Part shown: one piece after another, positions 11,305-23,595 of the stretch
Layout of the letters: each line of letters opens with the position of its first letter
Numbering within the stretch: the stretch's first letter is position 1
Origin: Siphonodentalium dalli
Lineage: Eukaryota > Mollusca > Scaphopoda > Gadilida > Siphonodentaliidae
Length of the DNA: 64,000 nt
Direction: 5' to 3'
NCBI GenBank assembly: GCA_032622095.1
Contig: CP136067.1
Location: 131,629,990-131,693,989 of the forward strand
Notes under the pieces: model-generated
What the model was told of the DNA's origin: nothing
Database searches by the model: none
Seen by the model: the letters and a program-made list of their open reading frames with translations, nothing else
Translations under genes and position numbers: made by a program

Positions 11305-12039
11305 CGCTAATGTGCTAGTTTTATTTATCATACCACAGCATGATTGGAAGGGTATAGGGGGTGTCTTGCCCTCAACTTTGGTCAACACTTGCATCAGTTG
11401 AAATTACATGCCTGGATCGATATTGGTTATAAATGTAATACCACATACATAGGTAGAAATTGTTGCATTGATTGATAGTCTAACCAGTAATTAGCCGGCA
11501 ATTTTTTCTTTTAGACCTTGTTTTGTTCTAATTTGGTTACAATTTTCATTTGATATTCCAGTCAGTTGGAAATTTTCCAACCCATGGGTTGTCAGATTGG
11601 ACATTTCTAAGAGTTAGAAAGCGTGAGGCACCAGATGGAAAGTTTGAACAAAAGGGGGTGAAAATTGATTGATCTGGTCAAGTGGTGCAGTTGGAAATGC
11701 ATGGTCTACGTACACACCAAAAAGTGAACATCGAGCCACATCCCTGTGCGGGGACAAGTTCGTAACGATAGGCGGTTTGATGAAACAAAATGACACAAAA
11801 ATAGGTTGCACTGGCGATATTTTGAATAACATTTTTGTTTTTAATTTATGAGTTCAAGACTCGATGTCATAAATAAAAGTTTAATATGACCAGATAATGT
11901 CGTGGTGTCAACAGGGACGTGGCTAGTGGATCTCCGTTTGGGGGTGTCCACATTGGAACAGCACCTCCGTCTTGAGCCAGACCAAAGTTTCCATATGCAC
12001 CCCCTTCCCCTGTGGTTTTGGATGCTAGCCTGAATTTCG
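11305..12039. other. no recognised feature
   Basis: Low-complexity AT-rich sequence. Short open frames on both strands show no recognisable family. Confidence 0.3.
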
Positions 12040-12392
12040 TTGCTCAATATTGATTGGTGAAGATTAATGTTTGCGCCTTCATACAGCGAATACTTGCTTA
12101 CAAATCACAATTCAATTTTTGCGCTTTCAGCGACAGTCCATACGCACAGTTTATTAACATGGTTAAGTAGTGATACTACATGCACTTCATCTATTATCGC
12201 GGTAACGACAACTTTTAGAAATTGTTTCTCGAAATTTGCAGAAACGTTATTTGGACATATTGGAGTATCGTGTTGAAAAAGTCCACACGTTTGTCTTGAT
12301 GCAAGTAATTTGATTCATACCCTTATTTATTTTTTTATTATTCGCCAATTATAATCGAAAGGGAATATACTCTCAAGTTTGTCTAGCGAACT
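12040..12392 (+). repeat. left arm of a dispersed inverted repeat
   Basis: Its reverse complement is found at about 14448-14790 and again at 15104-15225. Shared blocks include caaatcacaattcaa, acgcacagtttattaacatg, cgataatagatgaagt-like, gaaacgttatttggac, gtttgtcttgatgcaagtaa and cgccaattataatcgaaagg. The outer copy has a 310-bp interruption. Copy B of the LINE and a MITE lie between the arms. Confidence 0.65.
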
Positions 12393-12940
12393 TGGCTGGT
12401 ATTTAAAACATCGTAATGGATATGGAACATAGGTACCTATATCTATCTTCATGTACCCAACCGTCAATGTCGGTGGATGTTCGCACCGATTGAAGGTCAG
12501 AAGATAACTATTCGGAGGAACTCTTAGTCCATCAACAGTCTTTGTAAATATACGGACTTCTGTAACTCTCTGTGGTGCCAACTCCGCCAGTATTTCTGAT
12601 TCCGATGAATCAACTATATCGCGGGTCCGCAACACAGCTCTGATACTATTTAATGTCTTGTGGGGAGTAACCAGCACTCTTTTTGTGCAACAGCTGTTAA
12701 CTAACTGTAGCAGAGCATCGGATTGAACTTTCTTCGACCATTCAATCAAGAGAGAGAGAGAGAGCCACGTATTGACCCAGTGCTGATTGGTTTAACAGAT
12801 TTCAATTGTCTAGCAATGCTTCGTAGCACATTTGGATCAAAGCCAAGCACCAAGTACTGAGCGAATACCACAGCATCATTGGAACTTGGTAAGTCATCAT
12901 TCTTACGAACAATACGTTGTTTTTTGTTTTGAGTTGCCAT
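12393..12940 (-). pseudogene. LINE ORF1, truncated copy B
   Basis: ATG at 12940 gives MATQNKKQRIVRK. Then come VLGFDPNVLRSIARQLKSV, an (AG)n expansion at 12749-12764 with a frame change, VQSDALLQLVNSC, TPHKTLNSIRAVLRTRDI, EILAELAPQRVTEVRIF, SYLLTFNR, PPTLTVGYMKIDIGTYVPYP and LRCFKY. It stops where the first zinc knuckle should begin, so the nucleic-acid-binding knuckles are absent. Order and motifs match copy A, and both resemble Gag-like ORF1 proteins of invertebrate LINEs. Confidence 0.7.
12749..12764. repeat. (AG)8 microsatellite
   Basis: A perfect dinucleotide run inside the ORF1 remnant. It coincides with the frame change. Confidence 0.9.
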
Positions 12941-13411
12941 ACGAAAAGCAAAAAATCGAAAACTAGCCCAGTACCCTAGAAATTCCGGTCGGGCCAACGA
13001 CTGGTACATAGCTGAAGCGGTGACCCGTTTAGCCACTGATAAATAGCAGCCGCCCGGTACCTCTCAACAGTGAGACAGGCGTGAACAATACAGGATTCAA
13101 CACTCAACAATCATCTGGACGAACACAAAAGAGACAGGAGAGAACAGAAACACCATACATGCAAAAAACAGAAAATAATACTTCAGTCAGCAGGCGAGCA
13201 ATACAACATATAACGAAAAATGAATCTGAAACACTGTGGAGAGGCTTGAATAGCCGATTGATTGAGCCGGGTCAACTCAACCACCCGTCTTGAAGAGATG
13301 TAGGACAAAGATTACCATGAGCTGAGTCGTATCCGCAGGGTGCCACATTAGGGTATTTTACCACTCGCAGTGGGGCGGTAGGTCTATTCTACCCCGGGCC
13401 CACACGGGGGA
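12941..13411 (-). other. LINE copy B 5' UTR
   Basis: Similar throughout to the split 5' UTR of copy A. Its boundary at ccccgggcccacacgggg is shared by both copies. Open frames here are not treated as genes. Confidence 0.55.
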
Positions 13412-13733
13412 TGCATAAGTTAGATGTGATAGTTTTCTCATTCAAAAAGTATTTAAGAAAGTGGATCTTGCCATTAATCAATACTCCAGCTACGTATACG
13501 GAGACCATAGTCCACCAGTACAAAAACTGGGAACGTTTTTAAGTTCTGACCCGTTCTGACCTGTTCCTACAGGGAACTTTATAACATTAACCCTTTACCC
13601 AACAAACCGGCCAAAACCGGCCAAATAAAGCTTCAACAGCCTAAAATATCTTGGGTCTGTCTCAATAAAACCATACAAATATGGATATCATTGGAACTGG
13701 CTCATTGACCACATTGTGATGGTTATAGTTATG

Positions 13734-13808
13734 CCCTGTGCCAATGCATTCTCTTATATATGCGAGTCGACCATAGGTCGCCTCGCATATATAAGAGAAT
13801 GCATTGGC
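13734..13808. repeat. hairpin module, left type
   Basis: Near-perfect palindrome starting ccctgtgccaatgc and centred on ata, with the gagtcgacc/ggtcgcctc centre variant. Confidence 0.9.
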
Positions 13809-13877
13809 CTAAAACAAATATTTTTTTACCATTTTTTCTTACATTCTTTAACAATTTTATAATTTTTAATGTGTTAA

Positions 13878-13952
13878 GCCAATGCATTCTCTTATATATG
13901 CGAGGCGACCTATGGTCGACTCGCATATATAAGAGAATGCATTGGCACAGGG
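13878..13952. repeat. hairpin module, right type
   Basis: Reverse complement of the hairpin at 13734-13808. It ends gcattggcacaggg, so the pair forms a larger inverted repeat. Confidence 0.9.
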
Positions 13953-14447
13953 CCGTTCTGTTGGGTAAAGGGTTAAACAGACACGGCGTTGAGTATATTT
14001 CTTTGTTGATACTTGTTCTTCAATAACCTATTTCACATTAGGCGGTGGTCCCAGCTCGAGATTTTATGTTTTTATGTCACTGTTGTCAGCTGATATCGCA
14101 ATAAACATTGACTTAGTTACCCCTGAGAAATTAAATAATTGCATGTAAGCGACGCAATGCAAAATCGCTCATAAAGTCACTTAAATCGTGCAATTTCGAG
14201 TTGCGATCTTTACATAGAGAAAAGCACACTAATACGAAGCAGGTAATAGGTAAGAAATATATTACCTGGACTGTATTTTAAATGGTGTACATTCCCCTGT
14301 CACAACATAAAAAAGTTCCTAGGTTTATACAACTGGCTGGTGGAATATGAACTATACGGGGGTAGCTAAAGTACAGATTCATGGCATGATCTCAAAGAAT
14401 GATACAAAGAACAGATCAAACTGTACTTCGATGTGTGTCAGCAGACA

Positions 14448-15225
14448 TATTTGCTAGACAAAGTATTCCCTTTCGATTATAATTGGCGAATGATAAAAAA
14501 TGAAATAAGGGTATGAATCAAATTACTTGCATCAAGACAAATGTGTGGACTTTTTCAACACAATACTCTGTCCAAATAACGTTTCTGCAAATAAGAAAAA
14601 AAAATATTCGAATTCCACAACAACAAATATTGATGAGAGTGGTATATTTGTCAGTGAAACACTTAATTGCGTTAAACTACTTGAAAACAGAAAATCTTCT
14701 GAGTATGGAAATTTCGAGAACGAATTTCTAAAAGTTGTCGTTCCCGCGATAAAAGATGAAGTACATGTAGTATCACTATTTATCACATAATTTGGCCATA
14801 AAAGCAGTTTCATAATTATCGGTAATAGACACGTTTAATATCATCGCGTGCGATGACGTCACGGCGTTCTTCAAATAACTTGCGATCGCTGTAGTTTATG
14901 ATTGTTGTTTTCGATGAATATTTCGCGTTGCTTCGGGTTTATTGATCATATGATAAAAGGTATCTCACACTCGTCCTATTTTATACGTAATTTATCAACC
15001 TCGTCCTTTAAATTCTATTTGAGCCTCGGTAAACCTCGGCTCAAATTGAATTTAGTGAACTCGGTTGATAAATTCCGTATAAAATAGAAACTCATGTGAG
15101 ATCCTCTATTTAACCATGTTAATAAACTGTGCGTATGGACTGTTGTTGAAAACGCAAGTTGAATTGTGATTTGTAAGCAAGTATTTGCTGTTTGAAGGCG
15201 CAAACATTAAACTTCACAAATCAAT
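14448..15225 (-). repeat. right arm of the 12-15 kb inverted repeat, interrupted
   Basis: 14448-14790 and 15104-15225 are reverse complements of 12392-12180 and 12165-12040. The arm includes an extra roughly 170-bp AT-rich block (14605-14700) and the palindrome at 14957-15104. Confidence 0.6.
14957..15104. repeat. 148-bp imperfect palindrome
   Basis: ggtatctcacactcgtcc, ttttatacgtaatttatcaa and tttgagcctcgg on the left pair with their complements on the right around a 4-nt loop (taaa). It interrupts an arm of a larger inverted repeat, so it is probably a foldback MITE insertion. Confidence 0.8.
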
Positions 15226-15240
15226 ATTGAACAAAGAAAT

Positions 15241-15560
15241 TCAGACTACCGACGACTGTGGAATAAATTGAGCTGGCACCCAATAGAGCTATAGCTGAGG
15301 CAAACATTATTCTCACACGATATTGAATAAAGAAATTCATCGTTGTCAACTTGGACTTTTTATTTCAAAGATGATAACCTTCTGGCGACACGAACTTATC
15401 TAAAGCTTTAAATGGACAATGGCGCTAAAGGTCTTTGTTTGCTGTGCATTGAACTGAGAAACCTGTGTCCACTGTCCAGCCTACCGGCGACTCTGTGAAA
15501 TGAATCGTACTGTCAACTAATGGAGCTATATCGCACGCAAACATTTATATTCTCACACAA
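15241..15560. repeat. pair of diverged direct repeats
   Basis: 15241-15325 and 15480-15560 share the blocks ctaccggcgactctg, atagagctata and attctcacac. Similarity is moderate. Confidence 0.4.
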
Positions 15561-18217
15561 TGCGTGTTTTTAAAGATAAATGTGTTGTCCGCGATGGTTC
15601 AATATGGTGGCTTTATACAGCAGTGCGTCCTTTTCCTATTGGAAGTCAGTTATTTTTCATGGCATCTCTTTTGAACAACTATACGGGTATCACAAATAAC
15701 CACAGCCTGTCCTCTATCTGTTATATTTGTTTAAAGTCCGCATGAGTATACCATTGTGTAATATTCTACGAACCCGGCTTTATTCAGTGCACACGACCAA
15801 GTTGAACTAAGTATCCACGTTGTGGGGGGGGGGGGGTCTAACAGTTTTTTCCCGGAACGTATGACGCTGTTGGTGGATGGTCAAGGGGCCCCAAAAGCAA
15901 TTTTTCAACAACTCAAAATATGTTTTCCTCTTTCTTTTTACTTGATTTAGTCTCAAACTTAGGAACAATGTTGGTTAACATTCAAATTACTTGCAAACAA
16001 TCATATCATCACTTAGTATCTTGTTGAACACTACTGTGTTTATTTTTTTCAATTCAATGAGAAGAGATAGGAATTATAATATTCCATTATATAACATTAG
16101 GTATACAATTAGGAAATTAATGTAGTGGGTGTGTGTGTGCTATTCGTTGACACGGCGCTGTGGCCGTTTGGACACCCACTTAATTCAATTCTAATATTTA
16201 TACAGCTTTTTTCATTTTTTATTCCCATGAAAAAGCTGAGTGGATTCCTATTTAAAATATTTAAAACATCTGCCGAGAATTTTATACTTGACCATGCAGC
16301 GCATTAAGTCGGCCCACTATAAGATTATCAAGACTTAGCAACGATAACGTGATCGATATATAAATAACTGGCATCAGTTGAACTTTGAAAAGCATGCCCA
16401 ATTATTCTTCTGGCAGCTTTTTGTGATTTGGTGAACAATGTGTAACCCCGTGTTCGTGTTACGGTCTGTTTTATTGTGGTATGAAACATGTGACCCAATT
16501 GAGAGTTGATCAATCACCGAACAGGATTTAGTGTAACTCGGACGGGCTATGTAAATATTAGGCTAATGTATTTACTAAACCGCAGATTGATTGAGATGCG
16601 TTATTGAGCATGGTTGTAGTAGCACAACTCAATAGCATATGATGGCTAGAGTTGTAACATATATGGCATGGAACATGTGTGTGTAATAACGTTCACTTGA
16701 TTCACATTATTGTGCGGTTCTGTGTTAAGTACATATCAACAACAATGTAATCGACTGAAATGTGCATAATTTGCATTGATGGGTCCGGATGGATTTATAA
16801 ATAAAATTTATTCCCAACCATTTCTGTGTACAAAGAATTCAACAAGGGATTCACCAACGCGTACTTGTAATAAATGCTTTACTTTATTAAGGATGGTGAT
16901 ATTTGGTAGCAAAAAAAACAATTTCATCAATGTTATACAAGTTAATAGCTCACGTTAAGCGTACAATAAAGATAATGATATACAATTAAGTCGGATTAAG
17001 TGGGAAATTGTGTTTCCTTCTTGTCAATCAGCATGTAGTCCAGGAACATTTGGCTAAGACAGCCACAGTAAGGAACAAAACAAAAGTACCACCGAAGAGT
17101 TGTGTTGTCTGCTGATGCGAAATAACATCACAGACACTATACTAAAAGTCCCCGAACATCAGACGTGATAATTTTGAGTTATTCCATATTTTTGGTATCC
17201 ACCCGATTCCACAAAAATAGGGCACAAGGTAGTGAATATTCATGGAATATAAACTTCGTCGTTGTATAGTTCACATATACAGTTATGTAGTGTATGGTAT
17301 TAAGAATATATATGTGGTTATATAAACCTGAATGTTTAGGCAGAAACGAATCCCAGATGAATGTTAGTTGCAACAAATCATTTAAATTTGTATTTTTCAC
17401 ACTGTATTTTCAAATAATCCCCAGTCTTCAAAGACCTGGTTACATTCAGTAAACATCTGTTCAGCCTTTGTTTAGTTTTAATAACTACCTTGGTCTTATC
17501 GAAACACATCAATATAATACAAAACATATCTAGTCCAATATTTGTACCCAGGATCTCCAAAAAAATAATATATTTATTATTAGTCGTCTCGCTATTAACT
17601 CTTTGCATAATATGGGACCAGCTTCTGTTTGATACTGAATCGAGAGTACTCTTCGATGAGGAATTCGTTGGCCCCGTCCATCGCTTGTATAATAAGGGCC
17701 GTATTCCTATTTTAGGGACCATAACCCAATTTTGGGGTTCAGCCCTATTTTCTGACATTTTGGTCCTAATTGATATATCTACATGGTAACCACATACATA
17801 CATCATTTATTTTATTTCCTGTGACATTCTATGATGGGATTGCCCATCTTGGAGTACCTTATCCCCAAAACGCCAAACGTTATCAACTACAAAATTGACC
17901 AAACCAACAATTTCAGAATGGTGCCAAATATTAGATACTTGTTCCCGTGCCAGCTTGTCATAGTGTGAATTTGTTGTTTAATCATCAACGAGACAGTTAT
18001 ATCAATAGATATACACACAGCAGTGAACGTATAGACACCCATATTTATCAAAGAAAAAGAGATACTGACATAAATTCTACCGAGGATAGTGAAGGTGTCG
18101 CCCATATCTCGCTGAATGTCTTCCTTCCATCGACCGAATGTGACCAGGTTGCTCACAAGTACTATTGACCCATAAACTATTACTTGCGTGTGTGTATAAG
18201 AGCTTTCTCTATTACAA
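15561..18217. other. no gene recognised; one membrane-segment ORF
   Basis: A G tract lies at 15823-15836. A plus-strand open frame at 17490-17789 contains one strongly hydrophobic segment (KKIIYLLLVVSLLTLC) that would suit a type II signal anchor. It has no recognisable family and no splice partners, so I do not call it a gene. Confidence 0.3.
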
Positions 18218-18280
18218 AGAGTGTGAATGAACTTAGCGATACATAGCATTGCTATGTATCGCTAAGTTCATTCACACTCT
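18218..18280. repeat. 63-nt perfect palindrome
   Basis: 31-nt arms (agagtgtgaatgaacttagc... / its complement) around a single central base. No mismatches seen. Confidence 0.92.
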
Positions 18281-20820
18281 ATGATAGCAATACCGCTTTG
18301 AAAGTAGCCAACGCCATCGACCCCCACAGCTTCAACGTATATGTCTTTAAATTATATCTGCCATATAACACAGGCAAACTATCAACATAGTCATCAAGGA
18401 TAGTTTATAGACTGAATTAGTGCTCACAAGTTATCAAAACTCGGGTAGTCCGCTCTACCTATATACATAAAGTAGGTGTCATATCATAGAAATAATTGAA
18501 CATTCCTCAAATATATCTAAGTACAAACAGAGCAGGGACTTAGTAACTGGCACCATATGCATAACAACTATTAACGGAGAATATTGACAATGTAATCAGA
18601 GATTCAAAATCGTAGAACAATTTTACTTGTTGCTCTGCCATCTTAATATGCGACCGTGATACTTGTAAATGCGTTTGAGCCACACTCGACATGACACATC
18701 GAGCCCATCTAGAATTCCGAACCAAAGCACCATGTTGCTTCTTAATCCGGCCATCATATTACTCTTAAGTTACCAATGACAGTTTTCGGGACCAATAAAC
18801 TTTTACTTACAATATCAAACCTTATACATTGTCGCTCATACAATAAACATGAAATGTTTTCCAATCCTTATAATTTACAATAATATTTTAGTTCTCAAAA
18901 GTTGCAAACTGTTCAAAAAGCCAAGAACCTTGGCTCAATTGATTAATTTGCAGGTTTGAGTGATTGGTATTTGTAACAGCTGCTAGTCATTACTATGCTT
19001 GCTACATTGAAAAGGTTGCAGTAGGCAACTGGGCAAATTTATTTTGAAATTTATGTATATATCAATGTTTTATTCTCGAATCATTCACATGACAGGAATT
19101 GGAAATCCGGAAAAAAAATTTCGCCCCAAATTATGTATTTTTCGTTTTGGTAACACTATCAAAACGTTACATTGTAGTTATGATAATGGAGGATTGTCTG
19201 AATTGTTGTACAAATCGACAGTTAAGATTCAGCATTATCCATGGAGCAAAGGCACAACGATGGTATGGGATTATAAAGACACCGTGGTCACCACTCACTA
19301 CACATAGAAAACAACCAACCGTTCGTGTGTGACTGAAAAGCACACAATATAGTAGATGTCTTTTCCAGGTTTATCACTTTATTATTTATAATAGCGCCAT
19401 GTGGACAGTTAAGCCATTCAAGTGATACTTTTCTAGACCATTTACTACCAGATTAGCTCATGGGAAGCAATGACAATGGTGAATACATCAAAAAGTTGTT
19501 GTGCGTTTTAGCCAACCACAAAAAAAAACAGAAGATGCAGTTGGTTTGAACTTTGATGTGAAGTATAATGTCTTCTGGTACAGCATGTCAGTCTGCGCAG
19601 GTGGAAACTTCAAAGTGATGTTGGAACTTCGCTCACGTTAGCAGACACTAGATATGCTTTGTGGATAACTAGACTTTAAAGTTGCACAACTAATCGACCA
19701 GAATAACAAGTTGATGCTTGTCTTTCCTGTTAGTTCCCACACCTATGAAATTTGCAGAATCAGACGAGAGACTTTCATTATCACTATAAATTAAGGTGAT
19801 AACTACTTTGGTTCTCTGAATAAATCATGCAATTTGCCAAATTCTTATTGGGGCTAGATGTTCCTGTTGCTGTGGAGTGACCTTTTGGTGAAATAATTGT
19901 GTGCCTTCAAATTATGAAAGGAATAACATGAATTATCCTACCGTAATTATAAAAGGTGCCTGGGCCTCTGCCGTTTGGGAAAATCTTAACCAATGGCTGT
20001 TCAATTAGACATTTTCAAGCAGGTGAACCCCTTACATATATAGCCCGCGATTTGTAGGCGTAAACCAGCCTGTGATATCGGTAGAGCGAGATGCTACCAC
20101 CCCGCTGTCAAAATTTATACTGAAATCAATCACCTTGAAATTTCAGATTAGAAATTGGGCAAAATATGGTACTTTTGGCATTAGAATATTGACATGTATT
20201 CGGCTCCTAGTTATATCAAGGATCCTCTTTGAACATCGTCGTAATATGACAATGCGGCTGAAAACACATCATTCATGACAAACGAAACCAATCTCATACA
20301 GCATCCCTAAATCCTTTCTGTGGAGTTTTTTTTCTTCAGACCAGTGTGTCTGCCACCAGCCAATGCAGACACATAGCAGCATTCATTGACTGGCTATGTG
20401 CCAACGGATTATGGATATTATGGAATGAAAGTATGGGTTTCAATCCGCTTGCAACAAAATCATATTTAAATGTCATAAACCTCGGCTGAAAAAGTGGATG
20501 TTCCAAATGTATATGGATGGGGTAAGGCACGTATATACTGCTTATGCATATTTTGCCAAGAGACCAAATGCATGACTATTGTGTACAGGGGCTCAGCTGT
20601 GCGTGAATGTAATAGCATATGAGTGGTTTACCAACTCGTTGTCTGGTGTGTTTACCCGCATGTCTTGAATTCAAGTTGCAGTGTAGGTAACATGACTGTA
20701 GGGTTCTAAACTGCTCAAATGTATCACGATGCTAGTCAGATAGCAATTGCCCCGTCGTTCAGGTAACGTGTGGCAGAAATATTGATTTGAGTATGATGAT
20801 GTCACGAACATCACCAGGAG
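18281..20820. other. no recognised feature
   Basis: Several short open frames of 60-90 codons. None shows a family motif, initiator context or exon-like borders that I can defend. Confidence 0.3.
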
Positions 20821-20980
20821 TTGTACCCCCAGTGTCGATACGCGATATTTATGATTAGTATAAGAACAACATCTGTCTATTATATAATATTATTTCTGTT
20901 TATGGTGGTTTTAGTGGATGTGACTATTTTAAAACCTATATCGACAGGGAACGCCGCCCGTATCTCTAACTCGATCAGCC
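20821..20980 (+). repeat. fragment of the AGGCACGGG MITE family
   Basis: Resembles 3560-3690 (gcgatattt, tttctgtttatggtgg, cgccgcccgtatct). The terminal AGG...CCT structure has decayed. Confidence 0.5.
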
Positions 20981-22604
20981 CTGATATATTTGGCGATCTT
21001 TATAAAACTCTGGTTGAAAAACACTCTGTTTGGTCTGTTCTTTAATGATGCATGCATGTATGTTCCATTCAATGTGTTCTGATACGACTTTCAGAATCCT
21101 TAAAATCTCTAGTTTATTGAGAACAATTTAATGTTCGGTATTTGGCCAATTTTGACATTGGAATATTCGGCCAACTCAACGAGTGAATATTCGAACGATA
21201 TTCGAAAGTTGTTTAAAGAAACAAGTCAATAACTGCACCATGAAAGTTTTGTATAAGCTGTACAACAACATAAGTAAATGTCAATAGTGTTCCGAATGAA
21301 GGTTATATTTGTGGCACTCTATTGAGATATCTCCCATCCCGAGTATGGTCTCCTCCATACTTTTCGTGAAATTTCACAGACTAGTTTGGCATTGCATAAG
21401 ACTTTCTTGTTATAAAATTATCCCAAATATCCGATATCAGACCTAAAACCATCTTTTAATATATGAACTTCTAAGAACCCCTATATATGACCGTGTTTCC
21501 CACTGACCGATATATGCAACAGCAATTCCAATGTGAAACAACACGTAATACCAGGATTTTTTTTCAGTTTCAATATTATCTAATTTTTTTTCTATAAAGT
21601 AATTGTAGCTCTTTAAAACACTTCTCTAGTGTCGAAATATTTCATCGCGAAAACAGTTGTATGAGGGTTAATTACTGTCAGCAGATGGTCATCTTTTAGA
21701 TATCTAACAGGGCGGTTCTCACTTATTGTAAGGGGTGTCTAGATTCTGCCGATAATAAGGTTTATACTGTAACTAAACAGTTCTAACATTTGTGGAACTG
21801 TTAAAATGGCCTAGTGGAGGAAAAACGTACCGGATTCATGCAATATATGTGTGCTGGGTACAACGCTTAGCTTAGGTCGGCCTAATTGTCAGCGTTGTAA
21901 CAACACAGCCGATCGCACGTTCATGTAATCCCCTGCCGCATTTCTGTAAAGTGAGACCAACCAGTTATAACGTCGGAAGACTGGCGACTTATATACATGT
22001 GTGTATATCAAACATAATTAACCAGTTATGTCACTGCATGAATAATATAGAAGAGTAACATATTAAATCTGATATGATTCTTTTTGGGGAAACGGAATAT
22101 ATCCACCAAGCTACTGGGTGGTTATTCATCCACTCAATTACAATATTATAGACTGTTTGCATTGTGAATGTTGGAGTAGTTAAATATAAACCTGTCTATA
22201 TACTGTTTAAATATGATAAGGTGTCGGCTTCGGACATATTTTAGATCCATATTGTTCCATGTGGCAAGAAGACTTTTATGCATAGAATGATTCAGACATT
22301 GCCAATATTGAAATAGAACAAGATGGAACTAAGAAATTATATCCACTTGAGTTATTGACCACTATGGTTCCGGTCCCCAATGTGCATGGAAGCAGATGGA
22401 ACAAGTCAGTTCTCAACACAACTCACTTTCACGTACTTCGAACAGTAAATAACCGTGATTTACGGCGTTATTGTTCGAGATATCGCTTTGGTGTTACAAC
22501 CATCATGTAGAAAATTTAATTCCAGTTCAAACGGTACCCCAACGGACGTTTCGTACCACAACTGTACTTAGGACAGATTGGAACTCAGGTCGCGAATTGT
22601 TAAA
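20981..22604. other. no recognised feature
   Basis: AT-rich with no gene, repeat family or RNA structure that I can support. Confidence 0.3.
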
Positions 22605-22735
22605 GAATGTAAGAAAAAAATGATTAAAGATGAAAAAATTGTTAAAGAATATAAGTAAAAATTTAAAAAAAAAAAAAAAAAAGTTATCGAATGTAAGAAA
22701 AAATTATAAAAAAATTTATAAGAATTGTTAAAGAT
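22605..22735. repeat. AT-rich array of gttaaagaatgtaagaaaaa units
   Basis: Degenerate direct copies of a roughly 25-bp unit with an A18 run near 22664-22682. The unit is the same as the spacer of the double-hairpin MITEs, but here no hairpins flank it. Confidence 0.7.
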
Positions 22736-23536
22736 TATTATTTCACTTATAATCGGACGCCGTGCTTATAACGTATATTTATAACTACAGCGAGATCCCC
22801 TCACATTTAGTCTAGTTATAACAACACCAAGGTTTCCTTACAGTCAACTCTCAGACTAGAGACACCGGTACATAAATTTATTTACAAGACGGACGGGGAT
22901 TTCCCCACTGCGACAGCTTATTAATAGTCATGTTTCTAAATAAAGCACGTCAACACTGGAATGTGTGCAGTGGGTCAAAGGTCAGTGATCGTAGATTGCG
23001 GTTTACTGTTTTGATTGACGTGCGACATTTCCTAAGTGAGTAAATAACAATTGCTGTTGCTTCAATCCCCATAAAGCCAATTCGTTCTGAAACGAATTAC
23101 CATATCCGTCTTTTCTGGTTATAAATAAGTTCCGTATAATATTGTCCTGTCTTGTTTCAACGAAATAATACGTAATATTTGCAATACGTTCTTCGTTGCA
23201 ATTTTGATCATTTGGATTTCCCCAAAATCAGCCATTGTTTTCGTAAAGCCTCGCTTTCATTCATCATTTCATTCATCATTTCCACCTTCCGTAATACTTA
23301 TTTTTAGAAATATTGGGCGGGGCTTGTATGAATAATTATTTTTGAGTGCAGAATGTGAACGGTTTTGCAGGAAGCTATTGATTGGTCGAGCAAGGCACTC
23401 TTTGATGCGCATTGGTTGGATTTCTCCCGTTTGAAATAATTTATTCCATGAGTGTCTCAATACTGTAAGTTGAAAGTAATGAAAATTAGGTCTAGTTTTA
23501 ATAAGACTGCTTGTCATTATGTGTATGTAATGGCGG
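22736..23536. other. region upstream of the PAN/lectin gene
   Basis: No feature recognised apart from possible promoter sequence. A ttataaataag motif at about 23119 is too far (about 475 bp) from the start codon to be assigned with confidence. Confidence 0.25.
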
Positions 23537-23545
23537 TGATATAAG
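23537..23545 (+). promoter_or_regulatory. possible TATA-like element
   Basis: gatataagg lies about 55 bp before the ATG of the PAN/lectin gene, a workable spacing for a short 5' leader. It is a weak match with no other support. Confidence 0.2.
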
Positions 23546-23595
23546 GCCAACGTATAGCATTGATCATATTTCTGCCTTGTAGTTTGCCTACGATA

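Larger units (their letters stand above)
12393..13411 (-). mobile_element. 5' part of a non-LTR retrotransposon (copy B)
   Basis: Minus-strand element of the same family as copy A. The 5' UTR (13411 to 12941) starts in ccccgggcccacacgggg, and ORF1 runs to 12393, where it changes abruptly to unrelated inverted-repeat DNA. No ORF2 is present. It retains the uninterrupted version of the site where the other LINE landed in copy A. Confidence 0.7.
13587..13976 (-). mobile_element. piggyBac-like MITE with two hairpins
   Basis: TTAACCCTTTACCCAACA at 13587 and TGTTGGGTAAAGGGTTAA ending at 13976 give 18-bp inverted termini with TTAA at each edge. The orientation is opposite to the copy at 59971. It contains hairpins at 13734-13808 and 13878-13952 around an AT-rich spacer. 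No coding capacity. Confidence 0.85.

Noticed and set aside
13760..14026. ORFs spelling the same peptide on both strands at hairpin copies
   Set aside because: A palindrome reads similarly on both strands; this is a structural artefact.
17887..18249. Minus-strand 120-codon hydrophobic ORF
   Set aside because: Its N-terminal codons come from the perfect palindrome and I recognise no family; probably a chance frame in AT-rich DNA.
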